From NCBI GenBank assembly GCA_018340805.1, contig JACMZG010000032.1, positions 6,634,371 to 6,698,370 on the forward strand: 64,000 bases of DNA, given 5' to 3'. Position 1 is the stretch's first letter. Every line of letters begins with the position of its first letter. Both the position numbers and the translations under genes were made by a program. The stretch is from Microvelia longipes. Taxonomy: Eukaryota > Arthropoda > Insecta > Hemiptera > Veliidae. The notes under the pieces are model-generated. The model had not been told where the DNA came from. It made no database searches and was given only the letters and a program-made list of their open reading frames with translations. Of the stretch, positions 33,920-44,155 are shown one piece after another.

Positions 33920-34246
33920 TCAAAGGTGTCTCTCTGTATGTCTGTGTGTGGGTGTGTGCATAAGGGTGTGTGTAGATGTGTTTCTGCTATCTCTGTACCT
34001 CCTAGTGTATTGCTGAAGAATTGGAACTTTGTACAAATATCAATCTACCGCTGTAGTTATGCTATATGGAAAATCATTTTTTTATGATTTTTTATGATTT
34101 TATGATTTTATTAACCAACAAATGACAGCAAAAATTTCTGAAAATCATAAAACACAGGGTAATGTTGCCAGTCCAAAGTAGAAAGGATGAGTGTTGCGAA
34201 TTCGATGTGATGAGGAAAAATTCCGAGGTACCCCGTACCCTTTTTG
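33920..34246 (+). mobile_element. Repeat family R, internally deleted copy
   Basis: The TG-rich stretch and 'ttggaactttgtacaaatat' (R 5' half) are joined to the 3' modules ('agaaaggatgagtgttgcga', 'gaggtaccccgtaccc'). The middle is replaced by 'ttttatgatttt' repeats. SINE B follows immediately. Confidence 0.6.
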
Positions 34247-34785
34247 TAGTAGTAATATGGGGGAGTGGTAGTAACTACCAGGCAAGTAGGCCACGTTGCT
34301 GGGCCCTTTTTGCCAGCTCCCTAAGATAGTGTTCTACTCCTTTTAATTTCAAGTGAAGGTATATTTCATCTAATTTAGACACAAGAGCCGTGGATTTCTA
34401 TGGTTCCTCTCATGCTCTTTCAAGCAATCATACATATTTTCACTGACTTAAATAGTCTAGTGAAAACTAGGAACAACACGTGACCTCGCTGTTAAACAAA
34501 ACCTCCATACACTTTAAACTACAAGGCAGACACACTATAGTATTATAATGAATCTACTATGAGGGTCCTAAATTTTGCCTATACCCTGTTTCATATAGGG
34601 TAAAGGATCTTTAACGAGTACCTGATAACGTACAGACTCGCGACCACAGGCTTTACGTCCCTTCTGATGGACGTGGTACACAGAATTTTTATCCCTCTCA
34701 TAAAAATCCCAGAGCCCCGTGCTGGGATTGAACCCATGACTATTAAATAAACTTGGAAGTTTAAAGTTCATTCATTCTGTGTATT
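34247..34785 (-). mobile_element. SINE family B, reverse copy, head incomplete
   Basis: Begins with the family tail (GTAGTAGTAATATGGGGGAG) and matches the 21,749 copy throughout, ending in 'ttctgtgtattggccgcaac'. Box A is missing, and about 25 bp interrupts the box B region ('gacTATTAAATAAACTTGG'). Confidence 0.8.
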
Positions 34786-35322
34786 GGCCGCAACATAATT
34801 TACGTTAAAATAAAAAAAAAATATTGAAGAAAATAAAATGTTTTATTTTTTTTTTAAAGAAAGTTGAACAGACTTTGCAAATATAAACTTCATGATCCTT
34901 TCCCAGAAATCAAATTTACATCTTTTCTGTTGATTTTATCAATTATAACTTTTCAAGTTTAAATAACCAAAACATCTCGTCCTACGACTTAGTCCAATCA
35001 AGTTATTTGTTTTATTCGACTTTTATCATTTTTTAAGAAGAATTTCTTCTCTTATTTTGCTTTAATATTAACAAAAAGAAGAAGAAAAATAAAAGGTACA
35101 CAATTATTGACTTTTTTAATATTTTTACATGCTAATAAAATTTTATGATAAGTATAAAAGTTTTTATAGATCTGAGAAAAAATGGATACATCAAAGAAGT
35201 TTGATGAATATTAAGTGAAATTTGTGGTGTATTGTTTGGTTTAGATCAATTAACACTGCATGATAAAATTATTAGTTAGGTAGGTACTACGCTACACTTA
35301 ACTCTTCTTGAAATGCATACAT

Positions 35323-35325
<3 letters not shown>
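34786..35325. other. No recognised gene
   Basis: AT-rich. Positions about 35,215-35,300 weakly match repeat W ('ggtttagatcaattaacact'). Confidence 0.35.
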
Positions 35326-35395
<70 letters not shown>

Positions 35396-35396
35396 A
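35326..35396. repeat. (AT)n microsatellite
   Basis: AT run of about 70 bp with one TTA interruption. Confidence 0.95.
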
Positions 35397-36129
35397 GCGC
35401 AATTTTTTATTATAATTTGTAATTTCCACGGTTTGGTTCTATGACACCATTTTGGTGTATAAAAAACCACAAGCCGTTTTAAAAACTATTTTTTTTACTT
35501 CTTGGTCGACTCCTACCACGGGATCATATGCACCTATGCGTGACTAAGGTACCACCTGGACGTCATAGTTCCCTGGAAATTCCAAACGAACTTGACCTCA
35601 AGTTCGGAAGATTTAATCTGTAATCTTTTCCATTTCAAGTTCAATGTTTAAAGTATTGCGCAACCCAAAAAAACCCTTCTCTACTTCTGTATAAACGATT
35701 ATATTATAATGTTTACTATGTTAGACTAACTATTTTGCAATTTCCGCCCATTAGAAAATTCCAACAGAAGCCGCTAATAACCGGTGAATTAATTTCATGT
35801 TTTTCTTCAAGATCGACAAATATGAATGCGTTCGTATTTTAGATCGTCAATCACGAATATGTTTTTCTTCTAGATCGACAAACATAAATTATAACAATTA
35901 CTTAAGCCCAACTCAGTTGGTAGTAGGGGTGGGCGAACTACCAAGTCTCTTCAAGACTTATCTCAACTTACCATAGGCCTAAGCCTTCTTTAATATCAAG
36001 TACTTCAGTTTTAATAAAAATAAGGCGCCTCAAAAAAAATGAATTTAGCAAAATGAACTTAAAATTAAACACTTAAATATTTTGAAAATTTCGGAACAAA
36101 ACCATAACTTTAGGAATTTATATCATTTT
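35397..36129. other. No recognised gene
   Basis: Two variants of 'gtttttcttcaagatcgaca' at about 35,800 and 35,860 form a local duplication of roughly 60 bp. Otherwise unassigned. Confidence 0.4.
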
Positions 36130-36360
36130 GATACTACCGAGTTTTGCAAAACATGAATAGTTGACACAATATAATTGTGCGAGAGACACCAAGGAAATGT
36201 AACAAGCAAAATGCAATGCTACATCTGGGAACTGTTCCATCATTCGACATTCGTCATACTTGATGGCTCGAAATAATGTCATGTCCCACTCTGTTTCGTT
36301 ACGTCCAACTCATCAGGGCGCCGAACTCACTCTGACCTTCAATTAATTCCGAAGAATATA
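36130..36360 (+). repeat. Single dispersed X repeat
   Basis: Runs 'gatactaccgagttttgcaa', 'gttgacacaatataattgtg', 'ctgttccatcattcgacatt', ending 'ccgaagaatataat'. It matches the X array at 19,870-20,790 and shows that X is mobile or dispersed rather than only a local array. Confidence 0.75.
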
Positions 36361-36778
36361 ATTGAAATTGGAATTACCGAAATTAATAAAAAATATAATA
36401 TTACAAAATATGTTTGTATTTCTTGATACTTAATAAAGATTATACGAAGTTTATTCCTTGTTACCTGTTGAATACTTACTGAGCTGTACTGACATTTATA
36501 AAAAGTTTTTAGCTCCAAGACATTGTGACCTAATAAACAAAATATAAATATTTATCATCACATTCTGAATCTGGAATCTGGGTTACAAAAACGCACCATC
36601 AGAAAACAGCACACTGTAATATTATGCAAATAACAGAGAGAAAGGTTCCATATTGCAACTTGAAAACTAATATTGATCTAACGGATTTTCTGTTTACCAT
36701 TCGAATCTTTATTTAGTTAAGTGTCGATAAAAATGTTATCCATTCTATAAAGTTCAGGACTTAGTTATTATAAAAAAT
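36361..36778. other. No recognised gene
   Basis: AT-rich, no open frame above 60 codons and no named repeat. Confidence 0.4.
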
Positions 36779-36845
36779 CTGGCGCGGTGGTCCGCATTTC
36801 GGGCGAATTTCCTTTGGATGCGTGTTTCCGTGCTTAACAACAATC
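36779..36845 (+). repeat. Family Q, left end only
   Basis: 'tctggcgcggtggtccgcat' to 'gtttccgtgcttaacaac'. The copy stops at 67 bp; a longer Q copy starts 65 bp downstream. Confidence 0.75.
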
Positions 36846-36909
36846 CTGGTTGGAATGATAATTTTTATAGTTTTTTACATTATATAAGTTTACAACTACT
36901 AAATAAATA

Positions 36910-37290
36910 ATTCCGGCGCGGTGGTCCATTGTCGGGCGAATTTAATTTAGAATACGCGTTTCCGTGCTTAACAACCCATTTCTTTCTAAAGGTTCCGGTT
37001 CATGCTTTAGAACCTGAGCAGTCACTCAATTGTCAAGCACTGCTCGTAACTCATTTTGTCTGAATTTTTCATAGAAAATGCACTAAAACCTTTAAAGATA
37101 ACTTACTAAGCTTAAAGATAAGTAACTGAGCTTATAACTTGTGCAAATAATAGAGCGTACTTCTAATTTTAGAGGCATAGTTTTGTACAACCAACAAAAT
37201 AATTATGCGCATTTCCTTTGGAAAATACAGACAAAATGAGTTACTAGCTGTAAAGCTTGTAACAAAATGAGTTACGTAAATTCTAAAAGG
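36910..37290 (+). mobile_element. Palindromic family Q, lacking its outer right arm
   Basis: Starts TTCCGGCGCGGTGGTCCATT and passes the centre. The inner right arm ('gcgcatttcctttggaaaat', 'acaaaatgagttac') is present, but the final CCGCG-type terminus is not. Confidence 0.65.
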
Positions 37291-37414
37291 CTCATGTGCA
37301 CTTATTCCAATTTTAGCTACACTTTATATTTAATCAGACATCTGATCAGCTAATCAGGCATGTCTGATTTGTTTTACACAGGTTAGTATAGGAGTTTTCT
37401 ACGTGGTTTCTATA

Positions 37415-37425
37415 TGTATATAAAT

Positions 37426-37462
<37 letters not shown>

Positions 37463-37473
37463 ATATATATATA

Positions 37474-37522
<49 letters not shown>

Positions 37523-37525
37523 ATC
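37415..37525. repeat. (AT)n microsatellite
   Basis: Imperfect AT run of about 110 bp; the 73-codon frame over it is an artefact. Confidence 0.95.
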
Positions 37526-37960
37526 CGCGGAACGCTGCTGCGTTTTTAAATTTTGTTTAGTCACCATTTTATAAGATGTTAAAGAAGTATGTTAAGGATG
37601 TTCTTAGGTAGTTATAATAACAGTGTTTTGGTCAAAAGACAGAAATTATTCAGTTTGTTGTGTAACTCTCCTAACAAGTATTTTAATCTGTAATTATAGA
37701 TAGGAAGTATTTTATATTTTTAGCGAATTTTCAACTTTTTTAGGAGGGGGCATACTAAACAAGAATTAATAAATGTTTTTGAGGTTTCTATGTATATATC
37801 AAGATATATCAAGTCAACACTACCTCTAAAGTTGATTAACTTTTCTGGCACCCTGCCAAGGAGAAGAAGCTATGATTGCCTCTCAGTTTAAATAAGGCCC
37901 TTTGGTATTGCCAACCTAGCAACTTCACTTTGAAACGCCAATGACCGTCTCTATTTATAC
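37526..37960. other. No recognised gene
   Basis: AT-rich to moderate composition; unassigned. Confidence 0.4.
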
Positions 37961-38866
37961 GGATGGATATATGGAGCATCCCCTATCCTTATACATTTAA
38001 GAGTCTTAGAAATCTATTCGGGGCTCTCAGGGGCTCTGTGTAACCTCATTGATACCTCCTCAAAAAGTGAGTTAAGGTTATAACAAAACAATCGTCGTCT
38101 TTTTTTCACTCATTCTTTAAGTTTTGATTTATATTTAAAACGTTTTAATATAGGCTGTAATTTTATATTTTTTTAATTGATTATGATTATACTAATAGTG
38201 GATTATGTTTATTTATTTATTTATTTATAACATAAACGGCTTTTTACAAGCCTTTTAAAACATTTATAAAAGGTAAAGACTAAAAAAAAAATAAATTAAA
38301 AAGGAACATTAAAAATGATATAACTATAAGTTTAAACTAACAATAATAAACTAATTATAAGTAGGTACAGTTTTTAGTACATATAACAGAAATATATTTG
38401 AAACAATTAAAATAGAATTTTAAAAGGAAAGAAAAAAACCATAAATACTAAAATTATTATAAGAAATATCACAAGATATCAATCATTGATCACTCTGTAT
38501 TAAAATATAACGAGAGAGATATATAATATTAATAAAAAATGTAAATATTAATTTAATAAAAAGCAAAAACAAAGAAAGGTATATATATACACATACATAC
38601 ATACACACACATATACATACATACATACACATACACATACATACATACACATACACACAAATATACATACACACATACATACATACACATATACATACAC
38701 ATACATACACACATACATATACACATACATACATACATACACACACATACATATACATACATACACACACACATATATACACATACATACACACACATGT
38801 TGTGGTTATTTTTACAATGTTCGGAAATCCAACGGATAGGGCCTCTCCAATAATAATATCTCTATG
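37961..38866 (-). mobile_element. TIR element M, copy enlarged by an internal block
   Basis: The left edge 'ggatatatggagcatcccct' and interior 'ggggctctcaggggctctgt' match M in reverse. The far end 'gggcctctccaataataata'+'tctctatg' is the opposite terminus. The two ends lie about 900 bp apart instead of about 320 because AT-rich sequence and an (ACAT)n tract fill the middle. Confidence 0.6.
38580..38800. repeat. (ACAT)n/(AC)n microsatellite
   Basis: Tetranucleotide ACAT with embedded ACAC runs for about 220 bp. All three minus frames stay open through it, which is a property of the repeat and not evidence of coding. Confidence 0.95.
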
Positions 38867-39200
38867 ACTTTATTCAACCCTATCCAGTTAAACTAATTTT
38901 AATTGTTTACGTATTTCCGTAAACAACAACTACTAACTTCGAACAACTAATTTTGGCTACTTTTCTGTAACACTGATCTTTAATTAGATTTATGTAATTA
39001 ACGCAGAACTCAATGTTACCAATGTCAAGGTAGTTGTAACAAAATATTATTCGCTCTGGTGATTAACAAATCTGTTATTAGACAACAATTAACAATTACA
39101 GACCGCAACAACTGTTATGTCTTTGATATTTCTTTTAAACCTAAGCTTTTATTACATTGAATTCTATACTACAAGTAAATAAATAGGTAAAAAATACGAT
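38867..39200. other. No recognised gene
   Basis: Moderately AT-rich; nothing assigned. Confidence 0.4.
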
Positions 39201-39241
39201 ATGAGCCCTCACTCAAGTAGTTTCTACTTAAGAGGGCTCAT
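39201..39241. repeat. Strong 41-bp hairpin
   Basis: ATGAGCCCTC at the left pairs with GAGGGCTCAT at the right, with further pairing AGTAG/CTACT toward a 3-base loop. Likely the end of, or an insertion hotspot in, an element I cannot otherwise delimit. Confidence 0.7.
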
Positions 39242-39315
39242 CACATCAAACGTCTGCATTTTTTATTTCTAGCTTTAGGTTTATAATTGTATAATATAGA
39301 CTGATAATAGTTATT

Positions 39316-39524
39316 TATGCACCAAGAATAATGACCCCCATTATAACCCTGGTCACTGTAATGATTCCTAAGGCTGAAAGCCGAAGGAATCATGATTTAT
39401 AAATCCCCAGGCGCAAGCCGAGGGAATTATTTATTTTAATCCCGAGGCTTTAGCCGAGGGATTAATTACAATTAGCTGATAATTTGACGAGGGTTATAAT
39501 AGGGCATTATTCACGTGGTGCATA
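39316..39524. mobile_element. TIR element S, copy 2, with three internal stem-loops
   Basis: Ends TATGCACCAAGAATAATG and the complement CATTATTCACGTGGTGCATA. The interior holds three successive dyads: GATTCCTAAGGC/GCCGAAGGAATC, ATCCCCAGGC/GCCGAGGGA and AATCCCGAGGC/GCCGAGGGATT. The layout parallels the element at 9,174. No coding frame. Confidence 0.65.
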
Positions 39525-39736
39525 TAAAATTTTATCTCCAGAAGGAAAAACAATATATATGAAACAAAAAAACTGAATTTGTTTATATATAGAATCAGTG
39601 AAACATAATTATACTATTTTATGCAGAATTAACAAAAATACATTGTATAATATATTCTACATACAACATAACCACGTACATACATAACAAACAAATATCA
39701 TAATAAACAAAAATATATAAATACCTAAATGCTCAA

Positions 39737-39865
39737 TTAATAAAAATTAAATGTACAACTAACCGTAATTGCTTCGTCATCTATACAAGACGGTTGAGGA
39801 TTATCGGGGATATCGGGAAACAATTCATCTATGTCGTTTACTATCATTTCATTATCACTTTCCAT
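39737..39865 (-). CDS. Short acidic open frame, possible first exon (unrecognised)
   Basis: From ATG at 39,865 the minus strand reads MESDNEMIVNDIDELFPDIP and continues to DNPQPSCIDDEAIT before an AT-rich end; a TAA follows at 39,737, 42 codons in all. It is rich in Asp and Glu and uses more balanced codons than the surrounding AT-rich sequence. That composition suggests a protein N-terminus, for instance of a transposase or host gene. A possible splice donor (ACG/GTTAGT) lies at about 39,763. I do not recognise the protein, see no following exon within the window, and consider chance a real alternative. Confidence 0.2.
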   Translation of the reverse strand: MESDNEMIVNDIDELFPDIPDNPQPSCIDDEAITVSCTFNFY

Positions 39866-40432
39866 CGTAAACAAACGCACTAAATCCTTTTATAATAAAT
39901 ATAACAGGAATATTACTTGAAAGATAAGAAAAAAACTTAGTAAAAAAGTAGGTATCGTCAAAACAGATTTGATCATAGATAAACAATATTAACATAGATG
40001 GTTCACTCCCGACCATAGTGGGAACACTCAATTGACAAGTTTGTGTTTATGATTTTAGTTGGGGGCCTCATCACAAATCTTGAAGAGCGCTAGTAGTAAA
40101 ATCTGTTTGCTCTATTCTCTACCAGATTGTGCTGTAGTTTTTTTTTAAATTCAAACAGTTGCCAATCGTTTAGTAAAATAAAATAAAAGTAAACAAAGAC
40201 CTAGGGTAATTACGAAATATTTACCATCAATCCATTTATGTTTTAATGTTTACTGACCCAAGTAGTAAAAATAAATGAACTTAGACTGAAATATGATGTT
40301 AAAATATAATTACATTTATTCTTAAACGAGTTTAATATGTTACTGAATTTTAAATTTTTTGAATATATATCAAGGCGTATGCTCAATGTAAAATGGCAAA
40401 CAATAGGTTGTATTATAAAAAAACAAGTAAAC

Positions 40433-40860
40433 AATTCTGGCGCGGTGGTCCGCATGTTGGGCGAAAATCCTTTGGAATGCGTGTTTCCGTTCATAACAAC
40501 CCACTTGCTTAAGGTTTCGGTTTATGCTTTAAACCTAAGCAGTTACTCAATTATCAAGCACTGCTCGTACTCATTTTGACTGTACTTTTCAAAGGAAATG
40601 CACATAATTTTCCACTTGGTTATACAAAACCATGCCTCTGAAATAGGCAGTGCGCACTATTATTCGAACTAGATTAAAGCTCAGTTAGTGTTTATCTTTT
40701 AAGGTTTTAGCGCATTTCCTCTGAAAAATACTGACAAAATTGGGTAACTGCTTAAGTCATAAAGCATAAACCAGAACCTTAGGAAATAATGGGTTGTTAA
40801 GCACGGAAACACGCATTCTAAAGAAAATTCACCCAACATGCGGACCACCGCGTCAGAATT
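40433..40860. mobile_element. Palindromic element Q, complete
   Basis: 428 bp with arms of about 180 bp: AATTCTGGCGCGGTGGTCCG on the left, CGGACCACCGCGTCAGAATT on the right. Inner landmarks are 'aacccacttgcttaaggttt' and its complement. This is the reference copy for the family; the open frames on both strands are by-products. Confidence 0.9.
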
Positions 40861-40899
40861 ATTTTGTAGTTATAAACGTGAAAAAACGATACAAATTAT

Positions 40900-40975
40900 C
40901 GAGGGTACCAGTATTCGAACCCAGGTACTCTTGCTTGGAGTACTTTGAATAGTCTTCCGGACCAATTTCATTCAG
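40900..40975 (-). mobile_element. tRNA-like family C
   Basis: In sense orientation: GAATGAAATTGGTCCGGA, then 'agtactccaagcaagagtac' and box B GGGTTCGAATACTGG. The first 18 bases recur exactly at 59,057, also followed by a box B. Probably a tRNA-derived SINE head; the body is not delimited. Confidence 0.55.
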
Positions 40976-41049
40976 CTCAAATGAAACTTTAGGTTCATTC
41001 AACTCATTACGATGTACATTTTTTAAAGTTTTTAAAAATTAACTATTGT

Positions 41050-41067
41050 TTATATATATATATATAT

Positions 41068-41130
<63 letters not shown>
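41050..41130. repeat. (AT)n microsatellite
   Basis: AT run of about 80 bp; the duplicate copy at 44,080 is shorter and broken. Confidence 0.95.
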
Positions 41131-41136
<6 letters not shown>

Positions 41137-42872
41137 CATATACATATATAGTTAAGGTTAATTAAAGCTTTGTAAAGTAATGCATCAGATAGCTCCTCAA
41201 ACAAATAATATGGAAATATTTTTATATTATATTCACGAATGCATTAATTACCTGAGCTTAATTTTATAAGATTTTTTCAAAGAAACATACATGACTGGTA
41301 ATTTTTGTTTTACCTTTTGGGTTATTTTAAGCCCTGTTTCGACTATAACATATTTATCAAGAAGTATGTTTCTAACAATAGATTATATTCTAATTTTATG
41401 GGCCAAATAAAATCATTTTACTTTTCCAACATTTTCCTATTTCTATTATTAATTTAAAAAAATAGAGATTTGCAATCTGCCAGCAATTGCATTTTTGATT
41501 TATATTTTTTTTTGTATTTTTACTAAAAAATACAAAAGCTCAAGTATTGGTCAAAACATTTTTTAATTACCTAACTATCGACTCTACTTCTTGTATTTTC
41601 TTAGCCTTAAGAAACACCAGTGTTGTGTTTGTCTTGCTGTTTTGAAAAATGTTACCTATTTTTATGGATAAGTAATCACATATTGTGGTTACAATCATAG
41701 ACATAAATAATAGAAACAATTAACGTACTAATTATGTACCAAACAGGTAAATAAACTAGTTTACATAACTTTTATAAGATAAGCTATTAAGGTTGAGAAC
41801 CATAGAACTTGAAAATAAAAGAAAACTCTTTTCAAAGGACCAAAATATATTAAAACGTCGCTTCTAGACTAACCTAATTATTTTAAAAATTTCAACTTCA
41901 CCTTATTGTAAGTAATAAATAGTATTTATTTTAATTTGAATTTATTTCGATATCCTGCTTGATAGTCGTATTTAAACAACGTACAGAAAGCATACATAAT
42001 CCGCGAATCCTATTAAGGTATCCTAGTTAAATACGCTGTAGGATTATTGGGAGGCAAACCAGACGGATACGCTAGGGCTAGAAAAACTACCCGGAGATGT
42101 ACCCCGCCGATAAGGAGAAAGGCGATCGCATTTACGAATCTAGTATTTCACTATACAACTTTTGAAATAATTTTTTTATGCGTAAATCTATTTATTCTAT
42201 TTAATATACTTTGTGTTTGACATTCTTCTAACCCGAGTTAACTTAACTATAAAATGATTTGTCTTTGTTAGATATAAAAGCGATGTTTTGTCACGATCTG
42301 TTACGACGTCATTGTACCTAGATCGGCTTTGCTAATACAAACGGGGCAAGAACCAGAGCGTATTAAATGCGCAACGGATACGATGGCGGATCGGCTGTTT
42401 GCGTATACGTGGTAAGAAATTATATAGCAAACAGTTTTACCTTCAGTACCCGAACGAAGTACGATGTAAAACCGCTCGCGTAACCACCGTTTTTTCCAAA
42501 AAAAAACTATTAAAACTAAGTCAACAATTTATTGAAAGCCGCTAAAAATCTAAAAAAAATATGTGTAAATCAAGTTATTCTAATTAAAGTTACATATAAA
42601 GTAAAGCTTGTTATTATTATTTAAGTTAAGCTGATTAGGGATTTGTACGTCATTTTATATCTTTCATTTCATAATGTGCATAATTTGTCTTTTGATATAA
42701 TCTTCTAAATATATCCAAATAAATATTCCGGGATGTATTTTTGTTTTCCAAAAAAACTTGGGGCCTCATCACGCGAAGCAGCACCATCGTTTTCTTAAAA
42801 AAATAAAGAATAATTAATTTTGATTGTTTTAGACTTAAGATTAAAATTTGCTGTCTGAAATAACATCTTCGG
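41131..42872. other. Unassigned part of the duplicated unit
   Basis: No coding frame survives in either copy. A G+C richer block (42,050-42,480, including 'ggatacgatggcggatcggc') stands out from the AT-rich background but matches nothing I know. Confidence 0.4.
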
Positions 42873-42945
42873 GTTGGCGCAAACGGATAAGTTAAGGAAC
42901 CACAAACAATTCACATTGACATTAGAGGTTCGAATCCAAGGGGAA
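42873..42945 (+). mobile_element. Possible tRNA-like SINE head
   Basis: Box A-like TTGGCGCAAACGGATAAG and box B-like AGGTTCGAATCCAAGG are about 50 bp apart, a plausible internal promoter spacing. No complete cloverleaf is evident. Present in both copies of the duplication. Confidence 0.35.
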
Positions 42946-42985
42946 CAGTATGGGGAAGGGGAGAGAGAATAAAGAGTGAAAAAGT

Positions 42986-42986
42986 N
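42986..42986. other. Single undetermined base (N) at the duplication junction
   Basis: The only ambiguous base I noticed lies exactly between the two 3-kb copies, a signature of contig joining or gap closure. Confidence 0.95.
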
Positions 42987-43451
42987 ACAAATTAACATAA
43001 ATGTCACTACCCGACCATAGTGGGAACAGATCCAATTGTACAAGTTTGTGTTTATGATTTTAGTTGGGCCTCATCACAACTGAAGAGCGCCTGAGTAAAG
43101 TAAAAATCTGTTTGCTCTATTCTCTACCAGATTGGTGCGTCAGTTTTTTTTTAAAATTTCAATACAGTATTGCCAATCGTTTAGTAAATCAAATAAAAGT
43201 AAGACAAAGACCTAGGGTAATTACGAGATTTTTACCATCAATCCATTTATGTTTTAATTTTTTACTGACCCAAGAGTAAAAAATAAATGAACTTAGACTG
43301 AAAAATATGATGTTTAAAATATAATACATTTATTTCTTTAAACAGTTTAATATGTACTGAATTTTAAACTTTTTTGAATATTATATCAAAACGGCGTATG
43401 CTCAGAATGTAAAGCAACAATTAGGTTGTATTAAAAAAATACAAAGTAAAC

Positions 43452-43892
43452 AATTCCTGGCGGCGGTGGTCCGCATGTTGGCGAAATCCTTTGGAATGCG
43501 TGTTTTCCGTTCATAACTAACCCACTTGCTTAAGGTTTCGGTTATGCTTTAAAGCCTAAGCATTACTCAATTATCCAGAGCCTGCTCGTACTCCATTTTG
43601 AACTGTACTTTTCCAAGGAAATGCACATAATTTCCACTTGGTTATCCAAAACCATGCCTCTGAAATAGGCAGTGGCGCACTATTAATTCGAACTAGAATT
43701 AAAGCTCAGTTAGTGTTTATCTTTTACAGGTTTTAGCGCAATTTCCCTCTGAAAAATATCTGACATAAATTGGGTAACTGCTTAAGTCATTAAAGCAAGA
43801 AACCAGAACCTTAGGAAATAAGGGGTTGTTAAGCACGAAACACGCATTCTAAAAAAATTTCACCCAACATGCGGGACCACCGCGTCAGAATT
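43452..43892. mobile_element. Palindromic element Q in copy 2
   Basis: Same element as 40,433-40,860 with extra single-base indels, and so 441 bp. Boundaries AATTCCTGGCGGCGGTGG and CCACCGCGTCAGAATT. Confidence 0.85.
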
Positions 43893-43934
43893 TATTTTGT
43901 ATTAATAAACGTGAAAAAACGATACAAATTATCG

Positions 43935-44005
43935 AGGGTCCAGTATTCGAACCAGTCTCTTGCTTGGAGTACTTGAATGAGTCTTCCGGACCAATTCATT
44001 CAGCT
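43935..44005 (-). mobile_element. tRNA-like family C in copy 2
   Basis: Duplicate of 40,900-40,975 with indels in the box B region ('agtattcgaaccagtc'). Confidence 0.5.
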
Positions 44006-44079
44006 CAAAATGAAGACTTTAGGGTTCATTCAACTCATTACGATGTACATTTTTTAAGGTTTTAAAATTAACTAATGTA

Positions 44080-44155
44080 TATATATATATATTATATATA
44101 TATATATAATAAATAAGATGTATTATATATATATATATATATATAATAACACATA
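44080..44155. repeat. Interrupted (AT)n tract
   Basis: AT run broken by 'aaataagatgtatt'; counterpart of 41,050-41,130. Confidence 0.9.

Larger units (their letters stand above)
39983..42985 (+). repeat. 3-kb tandem duplicate, copy 1
   Basis: Runs from 'aacaatattaacatagatgg' to 'aataaagagtgaaaaagt' immediately before the N at 42,986. Every feature inside (Q palindrome, tRNA-like C piece, AT tract, unassigned 41.1-42.9 kb region) reappears in the same order in 42,987-45,946. No gene is recognised in the unit. Confidence 0.9.

Noticed and set aside
38483..38798. Three overlapping minus-strand open frames of 81-103 codons
   Set aside because: They run through an (ACAT)n/(AC)n microsatellite that lacks stops in every frame; Cys/Met/Tyr/Val repeats are not a protein.
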